DNA from: Calycina herbarum
Lineage: Eukaryota; Ascomycota; Leotiomycetes; Helotiales; Pezizellaceae
Assembly (NCBI GenBank): GCA_001414485.1
Contig: LLEY01000025.1
Coordinates: 372,001-436,000, forward strand
Length of the DNA: 64,000 nt
Reading direction: 5' to 3'
In this document: positions 9,145-21,789 of the stretch, piece after piece
How the letters are laid out: each line of letters starts with the position of its first letter
How positions within the stretch are numbered: position 1 is the stretch's first letter
Program-made: the position numbers and the translations under genes
Notes under the pieces: generated by a model
What the model was told of the DNA's origin: nothing
Databases searched by the model: none
The model's input: the letters and a program-made list of their open reading frames with translations, nothing else

Positions 9145-11189
9145 GGTGTATTGCATGTCGTCGCAATAAGCTTAAATGTGATGGCCGGGCTCTTTGTCAA
9201 CGATGCCAGACGATAAATAAACCTTGCGAGTACCTGGAGCAGAATTCCATGAATGCACATCCCTCCAAAGTTTCGGCATTGGATGATAAAGTTCATCTCC
9301 TAGAAGAACTACTTCATTCCCTGCATCCAGATATACAAACCGACGCAGGAAGCTTGAGACCTCATGTGAGAATCTTAAGTGAAAACTTAAGACATGGCCG
9401 ATGATGTTGGGGAGAACTGTGCTAGAACCCCCGAAAGCAGTTCGGGCAGCAATGAGAATTCCTCAATAGAAGGACAGAGTGGAGCTATTGTCCTAGAAGC
9501 AACCAATACACTTGCCACAAGTATCATGGTTCACAATCAAGGAAAAACACGTGAGTTTTCTTCCCTGCAAAGCAGCCTCATTGAACGCTTCATAAACCAT
9601 AGATTCGATGGCGGTTCTTCACATTGGGCCTTCTTCAATGCTGTCCACGATGCTGTTACCGGGAATAAAACAGCAGATACTCCAAACAATGAGAAACTGG
9701 GTTGTTACAATTCCTCGCTTCAAGTACAATATACTAACTTCTCAAGAAGTATCAACACTTCATCAGCGAAGCTAATATTAAAACTGGCATTAATGACTCT
9801 CGAACCAGAGTTTTTGCGGCCCTTCCACCCCGAAACGTCGTAGATTTCCTCGTCAAAACATTTTTCGGTTTTACACAAGCGAACTTCTTTTACATCCACC
9901 CTGAAATTTTCAACTAGAAACTTAGTGGTTTCTATAATGGGCGACAAGAGGTCGAACGCCAAAAACAAAGCAGCATGAAGAGCCCAGCTGGTTTCACTTG
10001 CGTTCTCTTTATGGTTATGGCGATCGGTAGCCAGTTTGCTGAGTTGGAATCTGGTCTTGATACAGATTCGTCAGATGATTTGTCACTTGATACTTCGAGA
10101 CCTGATTTCTCCAAAATTCCCATTCCAGCCCCATCTCCGAACCCAGGATTGCGATTTTATGAAGTTGCAAGAAAGTAGCTTCCGGGTATCATACCGTCGA
10201 GTTCCATAACTAGTGTACAAGCTTGCGCCCTCCAAGGCGCTTTCTTACTTAGTACAAATGCGTAGGACGTCAGTTACAACGTTATGGGACAAGGCTTACA
10301 GATGGCAATTAATACAGGTATGCATCGCTCTATCAGCACAATCAATCTACATCCGCATGTTCGAGAACTACGGAATCGTTTATGGTGGAGCATATACTCA
10401 GCCGAACGCCTATTCTCTATCGAAATGGGTCGACCATTAGCAATTGACGACGCAGAAATTGACGCCCCCTTTCCAGTAGATCTTCCAGAACTTAGGATCA
10501 ACGGTCGACAAAGCAGTGTAAGCAACTAAATTGCCATGGCTCAACTTTGTCAGATAATGGGTCGAATCGTCAAAGGAATCTACTCTACTAAAATAAATTC
10601 AAAAAATGGACAAATCATATATCCCAGGCCCTTCAAGCAGTTGCAAATAGATCTCGAGCAATGGAAATTGAACCTTCCAGAGCATCTGAAACTTAGCCGC
10701 GATTGTACAAGAGCCGTTTTTCCCCTCCATCTCACTTACGAACAAGCCATCATCCTTCTCACGAGAACCTCTCTCAATCACGCGGTCGCAAAGAACCACA
10801 TCAATTATGTATCCACCGAAACGGCCGAATTTCTCCATCAAAATGCTCAAGATTATTTACTAGCTGCGAAATCCTCTATCCGAATTATGACTACACTTAA
10901 AGAACGCCATCTGTTATCTCGCTTCTCATTTCACGAATTTCTATATTGCAGTACTGCTCTTTTCGTCTTGCTGCTGGGAGCAAAACTCGAAATTCTGGAT
11001 TAGATGACTAAATCTGCATTCATACAAGGAATGTCAATTTTGTTTGAGCTTGTCAAGGGAAGTGAGGCGGCGGCTCCATCGTTGAGACTTATTAGCCGTG
11101 GTTTCCAGTCTTATTTAAGGGAGCAATCTACAAGTGTACAAACTGATCCAGTGTCTAAAGAAAGATCAGAAGAAGGAAGAATAACGTAG
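9145..11189 (+). pseudogene. Zn2Cys6 fungal transcription factor, nonsense-riddled
   Basis: The zinc cluster at 9147-9230 has all six cysteines with spacing C-X2-C-X6-C-X5-C-X2-C-X6-C (CIACRRNKLKC then CQRC and C). A linker with a leucine-rich stretch follows. The fungal-specific regulatory domain is readable in the same phase from 9738 to 11189: RNVVDFLVKTFFGF, GLRFYEVARK, MGQGLQMAINTGMHRS, RELRNRLWWSIYSAERLFS, MGRPLAIDDAEIDAPFP. The frame changes once in the linker (9394-9720), possibly an intron. In-frame stops are at 9735, 9915, 10176, 10263, 10527 and 11001, and all are TAA or TAG, as expected from C-to-T changes at CAA/CAG. The gene would have regulated transcription in the nucleus; this copy is dead. 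Confidence 0.8.
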
Positions 11190-14100
11190 CAAACGTAGAT
11201 GTCACAGAATTTTGCTTTAACTTCACTTGCTCATCAGTCCTCAACCCAACACTCGACGTTCTCAGAACCGTTTGCAACAGTAAGTATTAGTTCTTCTCCC
11301 CCATCCGCTCACCACACACCTATTACAAGTAGTGACTTCTCCTCTACTACTCTTCTCATAAACCGCCCTCTTAATTTTCACTATTCTTAGGAATGTTTAT
11401 CCTCCTTGACTTTAATTCTAAAAACAAAAATGGATGTCCTCTGTCGATTCAGTATAGTCTTCCACTTTAAAAAAGTAAGTTTGGGGTAACTCAAGTTCTT
11501 AGTTCAAACCAGCAACTTATATATATCAGAAGGAAGCTTTCGTCTTTTCCACCTCTTTCTAGTTAGTCTTATGGTTAGAAATCCTCCAGCATAATGTATA
11601 TAAGGCTTCTTAGTCAATAGAAAGTCATTCTTTTTCTCATTTTCCCTTCTTTCATCGAAAGAGATTTATTTACTACTTGGTCTCACTCCTCTACTAACCA
11701 CCAGAACGGAGGAAATGGGTTCATTATGCTTCTACTATCGAAGCATTTACTATCCCCGAAAGTAGATGACGCCTCATTTACTTGCCGAAATAGGAGCAAC
11801 TGCGAAGAAAAGCTGAAATCTTCAAATCTCGTTGAAATAAACATTGGAGAGAATGATTTTGAGCATAACAGAAGAATGAATCCTCTAATCCAAATTCTCT
11901 TGAAGGCCTCTGCTGGTGTGATTTGCTGAACTATCTCAATCAGGTATTTGAAATCTTTTATTTATTCTAACTTGTCGACTATAACACTCCCTACCACAAT
12001 CGGAAAATGCGGCCTCTATTTTGAATAGCCTAGATTCTTTCCTTCTTAGGTTCACTTCACTTTGATTCGTTCTTCTTTTACTCAAGGCCTTTCTTTAACT
12101 CTCGAGAACAGCAAACCCCCCAAACTATCAAATACTACCAAAAACAAAACTCTGCACCTCTCAACAATCTCGGCTTCAAAATAACAGCCAAAATGAACTA
12201 TGGCTATATACTGAGCTTGAATCTAGAAATCAGAAGCTCAAAATCAAGTCAAATTTACATGGATTGATATATTAAAAAAACAGTTTCTTTTGAAGAATTC
12301 TTGGTCTATCTCTTCAAAAAAAAAAGAGTATTGACAAGTATAAACACTCAGAGAACCACGGAATAATCTAGAACATGGTGTGCAGTCATTCGTGCTATCG
12401 CGAAATTGTTCTGGGTGCGGTGTTTATGCCTGCGGAGTAACTTGACGATCTTACTCCGCTCATTCAACGTACTTAGATTCCACTCCTGTTGAAACAAACT
12501 CCTGCTGTTGTTCTCTTTTGGAAGTGACTTTCCGCTCTGCTCTTTTGCTGTCGAATCTTTTGTTACTATCGAAACCTCAAGTTCTGTTATCTAACCCACG
12601 GCATCTTTACAAAATGACTCCCAGGGGCCTCCGATAACCCACCTCAAAGTAGAATTCTCTGCCACAGTATTTCTCAAAGGAGGCCCTTTCCCCGCTCTAC
12701 TCCACATACGTACCAGATCGCATTTCAGGCAACAAAGCACAGAAAGTGTGAAGCGGTCAAAAGACCTCTTATGGTATATCAAAATTTCCCTCACGCTAGA
12801 CTTTTCAAAATCTTAGCATTTCTTCTACTTTCTAGTTTGTTTTAACCTGGACTGAACCCATGACAGAAACAACAAGTTAACTAAGCCGACCAAAAGCTCG
12901 AAAAACAAGTATGTTTAAATTCCCAGAAGGAAAAGAGATATGTTTCTTCAGACTCGGATTTTAATAATAAAATAAGCGTTCGTCAAAAAATATCGCTACG
13001 AAAAGGAACACAAGAATGAATGAATTGGTAAAAAGGAAGAGTATAACCTAATCACTAACTCTCGAAATACGAATCCCAAGAATTTCGACGCTAAATTTGT
13101 GGTAGGCAGCTTCACCAAACTCCTTAAAACAAAAAACTCATCGACCTGAGAACCTCAATTAGTACCACTTCCCACCCCTCGTTACATGTACCCAAACCTT
13201 TGATTTAGCAGCTAGTAGAAATCCAGTATATACTTCCCAGCTTATCATTCACCACCAAAACCCACCTTCCCGTCACTCACCTCAACCTACTGATTCGTGG
13301 CGCAAAATTGGACCCCAACCCCACAGAATCTACATATACTCAAATAAGGAAGCAAGGTACCAAATCAAAGTTGAGATGTTGAATTGGTACTGTGGTACAA
13401 CCCGCTGCAGGCATTGTTTTTTGCGGCTTTTGGATGGGGATTTTTTGGGGCAGAAATAGTCAGGACGTCAACCAACAATCTTCTTGTAAAGTTCCGTAGA
13501 ACTAGCAAGCAACCACTAAAAACCCTAGAAAAGAAAGGTGGAATTAATACATGATCCCTTATACTGTAATGTCTTCTAATTGTCAACGTTGATGGCCCCT
13601 CCCTTGAAGAGGAAGACAATGAGGTGAGGAGTATAGTCGCTATCATACCACCGCAACGAGGATATAGACGAGAAATCTTTGAACTGACAAAAGACGAATC
13701 TCAGACGATACATGTCCTACATCAAATGATTCCTAACTTTCTCTAATTTCCCCGCCTGCTACTATCAAATACTTTTCCACCCTCGAAATCAACTTTCCAA
13801 AAACAATTTAAATCGGCTCCAAAGCCCGGACGATTCTCACTAAACCTGACTCTCCCTCCCCTCTTTTTCTCCTTTAACCAATACCCTCTTATTTTCCTCC
13901 ACACCACAAACAGCAATTTGTCGAGAAACCACAATTCACCTCCTCGTCCAAAAATAGAGCATTGTATTACTTTTCTTTTACATACCTCGCTACCTTAGTC
14001 CCGAGGTCAATTGCTAAGACAATTTCTCCTGCTCATGGTAGTCGATGTGAGAATGTTTTAATCAACCGCACCATATCTTTTCTCCAAGTCCCGTCCTCCT

Positions 14101-15020
14101 CCGAATTCTCTCTCTCGCACCACCTCTCGCTCCTCCGCTCCCCTCCTTCACAAAATCCCACAGATAGAACCCTCATTCTATCCCCCCACCACACCTTCTT
14201 ATCAGCAAACTCAATCACGAAAGCCCAAAATCTCCAACATTTAACGACAAATCCGTCACGCATATCGCACCAGCATACGTACACTCAAAATTTGGTCGCT
14301 TACAACCTTTTATCTTCCATCTTCCCAAAAGTTCCGTAGACAAGATACGAATGCAAATAGGTTGAACTTATTTTTAGGCGCAAGGACTTCGGAGACCAGC
14401 ATATAAAAGTAAGAAGCAGGTGAAACCCAAACCCATCTCAGACTATCTACCATCTACCGTCGAAAAATGTGTCATGTTGTCGAAACACTTTGTCTAAAAC
14501 CCTGGGTGGAAGTTCCAAAGTATTGTGTAATTTAACAGTTAACTGGTTTTCTGACATGCCGGGAATGATACTAATCAGGCGTCTCTGAAACCTCAACAAA
14601 CTCCAAAGACCACCATGTGGTGTCTTTCGAGCTCTGTTTTCTTAACAGGTAAGAATTGAGATCAAGTATCTATTTATACACCTAGTTACGAACTTGGCCT
14701 AGTCACGAGAAATGTACCATACCTCACCAGAAGATGTGGAGGAAGGGAAAGAACAAGCAAGAGAGAAAAAGTCAACAAAAAAAGGACGAGGATCTGGCTT
14801 TTGATTTTTCTTCTGGAGTTGTTCTTTTTACTACCTAACAACCAGCCATAAAATGGTAACGAAAGAAAATTCCAAATAATACAATGACCAATCGATAATC
14901 GCCCACCCACCGAAGCCCGAATCTATAATAGCAAATAGCACCGCTTTTCCATTCCACCATCACAAGCCATCTTTCTGCAATTATCCCATCCTCCCATGAC
15001 ATCCTTCCTCAAATCCCATA
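11190..15020. other. Long region without recognised genes
   Basis: About 3.8 kb with several short open frames (for example 11726-11929 plus, 13962-14339 plus and its antisense), none with a domain or codon pattern that convinces. The segment 13740-14300 is pyrimidine-rich. I found no tRNA and no transposon termini here. Confidence 0.4.
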
Positions 15021-16168
15021 TTATCGTCCATAACTAGCTCTCAACGCCAAAATCTGGGCCCGATCGGCCGGCGGCAAACTATCAATAACCTCCTGCGGCA
15101 TAGCGAGAACCTGCTGCATCAAGACATCCGCCTCAGGAGGAGCTTGCTGTTGCTGTGGTGGAGGAGCAGCCCGTTGCGCAGGAGGAGGTTGATACATCCC
15201 GTGATTCTGTACCGGCGGCGTACCCATTTGCATACCCAACTGTCCACTCATATGCGGAGGTGGAGGCGGGAATCCAGAAGGATAGCCACCTTGTTGTGGG
15301 ACGGGAGCCTGGTATGGTGCCGCGACTGGGGGTGCAGGTTGGGATGCGGACTCGACGACCGAGGCGAGGGCTTCGGTTGAGACGAGGCCCATGAGGAGGA
15401 GAGCTTGGAAGATTGCGTAGGAGAGTTGGGGGGCTTGGTTGAGGAGTTCGGTGGCTTTTGGGGCGTCGGTCGAGGCGAGGGTTTTCATTTGGGCGAGGAC
15501 GTCGAGGAGTTGTGCGGGGGGAAGGGTGTTGAGGGTTCGTGAGATGGCGTCGGGGCAGTTGAGTCCTTGGGGGAGATCGACTCCTAGAGGGAGAGGGGGG
15601 AGTGTCGAGGCATTTGGGTTGTGGGCTGGTTGTTGAGACATGACGCCGTTGGAGGGGGGAGGATGTTGGTAGCCTTGCGGGGCAGATTGTTGCTGTGGGA
15701 GAGAATTAGTATGTGGAGGAGAAATACAGACTCGAGACAGAAGGATTGGGGGCCTTACATAGTTGTTGTTGTTATTATCGTCATCGCCGCCAGCGTCGTT
15801 GGAGAAATCGACGCGTAGTTTTCGGTTCATAATCTCGTGGTCGTTCAGGTTCCGCACGGCTGAAGAAGCCGAGTCTGAAAAGCGCGTCAGTTGGGAATTG
15901 TGCAGGTGGAGTAAAGCAGGAAAAAGCAATGGGCGCACCTGTGTCTGGGTATTCTGCAAAGCCAAAGCCCTTCGGCCTGCCAGTCTCCTTGTCATATACC
16001 AGCCGGAAATTCAGGACTTTTCCAGCAGAACTAAAGATGTCTACTATCTGCTCTTCCGTGAGACCTGCGAGGAGTCAGTCGAGTTTCTACCATGGTCGCA
16101 TAGGGGAAAGGCGACGAACCATAGGGAATATTGCCTACAAAGACCGATTTCGAAGGCGGTTTCGACAT
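15021..16168 (-). CDS. RNA15: Cleavage stimulation factor 64 kDa subunit / Rna15
   Basis: Four exons on the minus strand: 16168-16120, 16064-15939, 15874-15759, 15692-15021; 320 residues. An N-terminal RRM (about 8-85) has RNP2 VFVGNIPY and RNP1 KGFGFAEY, then DSASSAVRNLNDHEIMNRKLRV. It continues with an Asp/Asn-rich stretch, a hinge (LPPAQLLDVLAQMKTLASTD... LLNQAPQLSYAIFQALLLMG) known to bind the Rna14/CstF77 subunit, a Pro/Gln-rich low-complexity region, and the C-terminal helical bundle (MPQEVIDSLPPADRAQILAL) that contacts Pcf11 in yeast. The protein recognises U/GU-rich elements in nuclear pre-mRNA 3'-end processing. The length is close to yeast Rna15. Start ATG at 16168 opens directly into the RRM. 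It is divergent from PHB2 with a 620-bp shared spacer. Confidence 0.93.
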
Positions 16169-16211
16169 GGTGAATGTAAACTATTGGCTATTGGATATAC
16201 TTGGAGCGAGA

Positions 16212-16241
16212 CGATGCGATGCGATGCGATGCGATGCGATC
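16212..16241. repeat. GATGC pentanucleotide microsatellite
   Basis: About six tandem copies of a 5-bp unit (GCGAT phase) lie roughly 45 bp upstream of the RNA15 start, probably in its 5' UTR or core promoter. Confidence 0.85.
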
Positions 16242-16788
16242 GAGGATGGGCGATTGCTAGGTATCTGCGAGTAGCCGCGAGGTGGAAGTAGGTACGGCAA
16301 GGTAACAAGATCACAAAAAAGGAAGCTTCTTCTTCAGGAATGAAGGCTGACGTTCACTTATCACCTCTGGGTCTTTTGGGGAGGGAAATGGAGAAATGGC
16401 ACAGAAGTCTTGGAGAAGCTGTTTCTGGCTATTCTAATGCAATGCTGCTTGAGGAGTTCTCACCATCTGTACTATTCTTCCCACCCAATAGAAAAAGTAA
16501 AAGTTCACCCAACAAAATATCTTCGAAGTGTCGATAGTTCTTGAGCCTCCTGCAACAAAGAGAGGTGAGGTTCAAATTCAGATGGAGCGAAATCCCGAGA
16601 AGAGCTTAGTCACCCGAGGCTAAGTATGCCAGCCTTGTTCGCCAGGCAAAAGGCAAAAATGCACTAGTAAATGTTTGGAGAGCTTGACCCAAGAGCTTGA
16701 CATTGAAGGTGTGCATTTCAATCAACGCATCAACCACGCCCTCACCCACATCTCCCATCATCACCCCTCGCCCTTCTAATACGCGAAG

Positions 16789-17829
16789 ATGGCCAACCCA
16801 CAGGAAGCATGGAAGCAGCTCCAGAACATGGCTTCGAGAGCACAGAAGAGCGGAGGCGGTCCAGGTCCTAGGGGCGTTGCCGGAGGCCTCGGGGGCTTAA
16901 TACTTCTTGGTGGACTTTCAGTTGTGGCCAGCAATGCTCTTTTCAACGTTGATGGTGGTCACCGAGCAATCAAATATACCAGAATTGGAGGTGTCAGCAA
17001 AGAGATTTACTCTGAAGGTATATACAAACCATCTGCAATACTTCAAATACATCATATACCCCGAGTACATCTAACTTGCATTTTTACCCAGGAACCCATC
17101 TCAAAATCCCATGGTTCGAAACACCAATAGACTACGATGTTCGAGCAAAGCCAAGAAACGTCGCCTCTCTGACCGGTACGAAGGATCTTCAAATGGTCAA
17201 CATTACCTGCCGTGTACTTTCCCGTCCACGAGTCGATGCTCTCCCACAAATATACAGAACACTAGGCACAGATTACGATGAGAGGATTCTGCCATCAATT
17301 GTCAACGAGGTGTTGAAGAGCGTGGTGGCACAATTCAATGCTAGTCAATTGATTACCCAGCGTGAGAATGTGGCAAGATTAGTACGGGAGAACTTGTCGA
17401 AGCGTGCGGCGAGATTTAACATCATGTTAGATGATGTCTCTCTGACGGTATGTTTTTCGAATTCCGGTGGTGGGGTTTTGTACTAATTTATAAATCTAGC
17501 ATTTGGCATTTTCGCCCGAATTCACAGCCGCCGTTGAAGCTAAACAAGTAGCCCAACAAGAAGCCCAAAGAGCCGCATTCGTAGTCGACAAAGCACGACA
17601 AGAGAAACAAGCAATGGTTGTCCGAGCCCAGGGAGAAGCCCGATCCGCCGAACTTATCGGAGATGCTATCAAGAAATCTCGATCATATGTTGACTTGAAG
17701 AGAATTGAGAACGCCAGAGCGATTGCACAGATTCTGCAAGAGGGTGGTGGAAAGAACAAGCTTTACCTAGACTCTGAGGGATTGGGGTTGAATGTTACAG
17801 AGGGATATGAGGATAAGAATAAGAAGTAA
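16789..17829 (+). CDS. PHB2: Prohibitin-2, mitochondrial
   Basis: Three exons: 16789-17017, 17092-17447, 17500-17829; 304 residues. The N-terminus has a basic/Gly-rich stretch, then a membrane segment around 33-52 ([20 protein letters not shown]) and [17 protein letters not shown] opening the SPFH/prohibitin domain. [58 protein letters not shown] and [15 protein letters not shown] are family hallmarks. A long Ala/Glu-rich coiled coil (about 200-265) leads to the C-terminus. Prohibitins 1 and 2 form ring assemblies in the mitochondrial inner membrane that stabilise respiratory proteins and the m-AAA protease; this is established knowledge. The gene is complete and shares its upstream region with RNA15. 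Confidence 0.95.
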
Positions 17830-19360
17830 TGTATGGGATTATGGTGTAAAAAGAGAACTCTCCACTGTACTTGAGCGATTTGGACGAGCGATTGTATTTC
17901 TAGCAAAAAAGAAAGGTTCCCATGGGTTGTGGTTACCATGTATTTTTTACAGGATGTTGTTGATGAGAAACGGAATTCCCGCTCCCACTCCTTCATCGAT
18001 ACCTCTTCTGCAAGCAACAGTGCAAATAGATATCACATCATGACTTCATCTCTACAAAACGGGTGGCGTTGGCTCGTAATTAAATAAACTCGCCTACCTA
18101 CCTGTCTGCCCCTCTCAAGATACGGAATACCCGTGATTATCATCATCCAAAACGCAATCCAATCAATTCCTTCTAGAATAATCGCACGAATTGAATCCTT
18201 CTAGCTTCGACATTAACGTGCTCATTAGCGAATCGCACAGATATCCCAAAGAGGCATCTCGATAACGAACTGGCAAGCCGACCTTCCCCACACTATCTAC
18301 GGGCAGAACGGTTGGGCTGGGCTGCCCAGGTACCGCGTCAGTACCTTCCGCTTTGGGGTTGCCCATAGGTTCTTCTGCAATTGAGGGGCACGTATAGTAA
18401 CTTTATCACGAACTGGATGCTTGAATTGAGTGTTGGAGAGGTGAGAGGATTTGTCAATTTGTGGTGATGATGAACGAGAGAGAGAGAGAGTTGCAAGTGA
18501 TACTCGGGTGTTTGCAATTTTATCGTTGACAGCGTTAACAAGGTAGGTTGGCTGCAGCATGAGGTGATTTTCGTTAGCGCGGGCAAAGTTCGATTGATCA
18601 TTCCATTTTCTTATGCGCAGATTACAAGCTTATTCTTCCAACCCGCCTTTTCATCTGTACAACGTTCGACTTGCAGCGTACCGTACAGCAACAAGGGGTT
18701 TTCAAACCTAGCTCCCCTTGTTCAGGAAGTCGACGAGCTTGCTGATTCCATCCGGTGCCTGGTCTACGGAACCAACCAACCCCCCCCCCCCCAATTGTCC
18801 AATGATCAACCCCCATCAGTGCAGTCAACTGCACACAATCCTTGCTCAATTGCACTTTCTGGTGATGCCAGGCACACGAACTGGAAGGGATTAATGGCAT
18901 CACCTGGGATCGGGCAAACTGGTTGCATGAGGGATGTAAAGCATGGAAACTTCATTTCCAACTGCAGCATACTTTCCCATCAACACCTCGGATCCGTCCC
19001 GATCTGCAGCCAACCCGCATTCACTTGCAGATAAAGCTCTTGGCATGGAACCAGAGAACTGATTGCAAGTAAGCTTCACTGCAAAGGCTGCAAAGGCACC
19101 CTGCTCGCTCTGCTCGCCCTACCTAGAACGTCAGGGTCGCCGCTGTCGAGAAGCCTTTACCGGGTATGATGGAATTCAATTAATTAGTGAATGCTTGCTT
19201 GCTTCTCTAGCTACCCTGTTACCTTACAGCCTGCATAGCTATAAGTAAGCTCCCTCCCACCTTTTCCCCTCTTGACCCCGTAAGTGCATCTTTTTGCTCT
19301 CCCCTTTCCGTCAATTACCTCGTTTCCTTCCTGGTCAAATCCCAAGGAGACTTCGTCAAG
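17830..19360. other. Intergenic region PHB2-DPP5
   Basis: No gene recognised. Contains a GA-repeat at about 18475-18490 and a run of about 12 C at 18780. The last 100 bases before the DPP5 start are pyrimidine-rich, as expected for a fungal 5' UTR. Confidence 0.4.
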
Positions 19361-21789
19361 ATGGTAGCAATCATGAGGTCCTCCCTAGCGCTCTTCCTCT
19401 CGCTCTCCAGTCTCATCTCGACAACATGTGCTGCAGGAACTTTCACTCCGGAAGCCATGTTGGGTGTCTCCAGACGAACGGGTGCTGTGCCTAATAAAGA
19501 GGGTACATTAGCTTTGTATACCGCTACGCAGTATAATTTCACTACTCATAAGAGGAAATATGAACTTTCGGTTTATAATTTGTCGAATGGGTCGACGACG
19601 CTGTTGAGCAATTCTAGTGCAGTTAGTAATGCGGTTTGGTTGGGAGATGGTACAAAAATTGCTTGGTTTGTGAGTGAGGATGATGGAAGTACTACTGTTA
19701 ATGTTGGAGATGCTCTTACACCTGGTGCTGAGTAAGTCGCAAATTTTTCTGTTTACTTGAGGAATCGAAAATCAATTGCTACGGACTTCTTTACAGTGCC
19801 TTGCTAACATTTTTAGACCAATCACTGCAGGATCTGTGCCAGGCGCCATAGATGGATTAAAACTCGTCGAGACCAGCAAAGGAAACTACGCTGTTGCATT
19901 CATTGGAACTGCCGCTCCCAATGGAACTCTCTACAATGCCGAACTCGCAGAAACCCCAATCACCACTGCACGCCAATACACTTCCATTTTTGTCAGACAT
20001 TGGGATACTTGTGAGTACAAGCATAGTGTGGAAAAATCATACAAATACTAATTACAAGCAGGGCTTACACCTCAACGAAACAGCATCTGGTACACTACCT
20101 TGACCAGCTCCAGCAACAGCACATATGGCAATAGTTCTTCCGGTTACACATTGGGCGAGCCAATCAATGCTCTCAAGGGAACTGGACTCGAGTCTCCAGT
20201 ACCACCTTTCGGCGGCACAGACAAGTAATTGACACCCTCTACTTTCCACGAAATCAATACTAACATTTTTCAGCTTCGATATCGGACCGAATGGAATTGT
20301 CTTCCTCGCGAAAGACCCAAAGCTAAACCAAGCAACAACCACGAAATCCGATATCTATTACCTCCCATTGAAAACCTTCAAGGAAGCACCACCAAGCCCA
20401 CAAGTGGTAACCACACCCGGTCTCGAGGGTGCTTCTTATGGCCCAGTCTTTGCTCCAAATGGCGTCTCTTTGTCTTTTGTGAGAATGAAGGACATCTCAT
20501 ACGAGAGTGACAAGAACCGTCTCATTCTCGTCTCCGATATCACCAAGTCTCCTGCGGGTGCTGAATTCTATACTACCGCAGATGGAATTGGTGCTTGGGA
20601 TCGTAGTCCTACTTCAGTGACATGGAGTACCGATGGAAAGACCTTGTACCTACCAACAGAAGACTACGGACGTCTCCGTCTCTTCAGTATCGCAGCAGAC
20701 CCAACAGTCGCTGCTCTCCCAAAGATCATCTACGCAGACTACGTAACAGACGTCCACCCCGTCGCCAGCGGAAAGATTCTAGTTACTGGTAGTGGTTTCC
20801 TCGATAACTCAGTCTACTCCTGGATCGACCCCGTCCTCTCCGAATCTACAAACGCCACCTCAGGAGTAACACTCATCAACGCAAACCTAAACTTCGGCGC
20901 CAAATGGGGACTCTCAAAATCCCAAATCTCAGAAGTTTATTATCAAGGAGACGGAGATTACTTAGTCCAAGCATGGGTTATTAAACCCTCCTTCTACGTC
21001 GAGGGACAGAAATACCCTCTTTTCTTCTACGTCCATGGTGGTCCTCAAGGTTCGACCGATGATTCGTGGAGTAATAGATGGAACATGATGGTCTTCGCAG
21101 AACAAGGATATATCGTCGTTGCCTTCAACCCAACTGGTTCCATCGGATGGGGCCAGGAACTCTGTGACCAGATCCAGAACCAATGGGGTGGAAAACCATA
21201 CAACGACCTCGTCCTCGGATACGAATACATCGAGAAGAACCTCCCCTTCGCAGATCTCGATAACGCCGTTGAAGCAGGAGCTTCCTTCGGAGGCTACATG
21301 ACCTTCTGGATCGCCGGCCACGACCTCGGGAAAAAATTCAAAGCCCAATTCGCTCACGACGGTTCCTTCAACACCCTCTCTCAATATGCATCCGAAGAGC
21401 TCTGGTTCATGCAACATGATTTCAACGGAACCCTCTGGGATGACCTGCCTAATTACGAGAGATGGAACCCTGCAGCACATACTAAGAACTGGACTACGCC
21501 TATGCTTGTTGTCCACAACGAGTTGGATTACAGGCTCCCTATTGCGGAGGGTCTGGCTGTGTTTAATATTTTGCAGGCTAAGGGGATCCCGAGTAAGTTC
21601 TTGAGCTTTCCCGATGAGAATCATTGGGTTCTTAAGCCGGAGAATAGTTTGATTTGGCATAAGACTGTTTTGGATTGGTTGAATGGATTTGTGGGGCTGG
21701 ATCCGGTTTCTAAGCCTGATGACGCTGTTTACAGAGCGACGCTGCAAAGCGGTCCTTGGTTCCTGAGTGGAGGAAATGCTACCGCTTAG
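19361..21789 (+). CDS. dpp5: Secreted dipeptidyl-peptidase 5 (S9 family)
   Basis: Four exons: 19361-19731, 19817-20010, 20062-20224, 20274-21789; 747 residues. A signal peptide occupies about residues 1-24 (SLALFLSLSSLISTTCAA). A beta-propeller-like region follows (VWLGDGTKIAWF, PVFAPNGVSLSFV, VTWSTDGKTLYL). The C-terminal alpha/beta hydrolase domain has GGPQGSTDDSWSNRWN, nucleophile Ser580 in GASFGGYM, Asp661 in HNELDYR and His693 in DENHWV, so the catalytic triad is complete. The family (MEROPS S9C, DPP V of Aspergillus and dermatophytes) cleaves X-Ala, His-Ser and Ser-Tyr dipeptides from the N-termini of peptides outside the cell. Several N-glycosylation sequons (NFT, NGS, NAT) fit secretion. 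The length matches the family. ATG 19361 was chosen over 19373 because it has A at -3 and G at +4. Confidence 0.95.

Noticed and set aside
13962..14339. 125-residue plus ORF
   Set aside because: Pyrimidine-rich low-complexity DNA with no domain, and its antisense is equally open.
15155..15818. Plus-strand ORFs opposite RNA15
   Set aside because: Antisense shadows of the GC-rich Pro/Gln-rich and hinge region.
20962..21747. 261-residue minus ORF opposite DPP5
   Set aside because: Antisense shadow of the catalytic domain.
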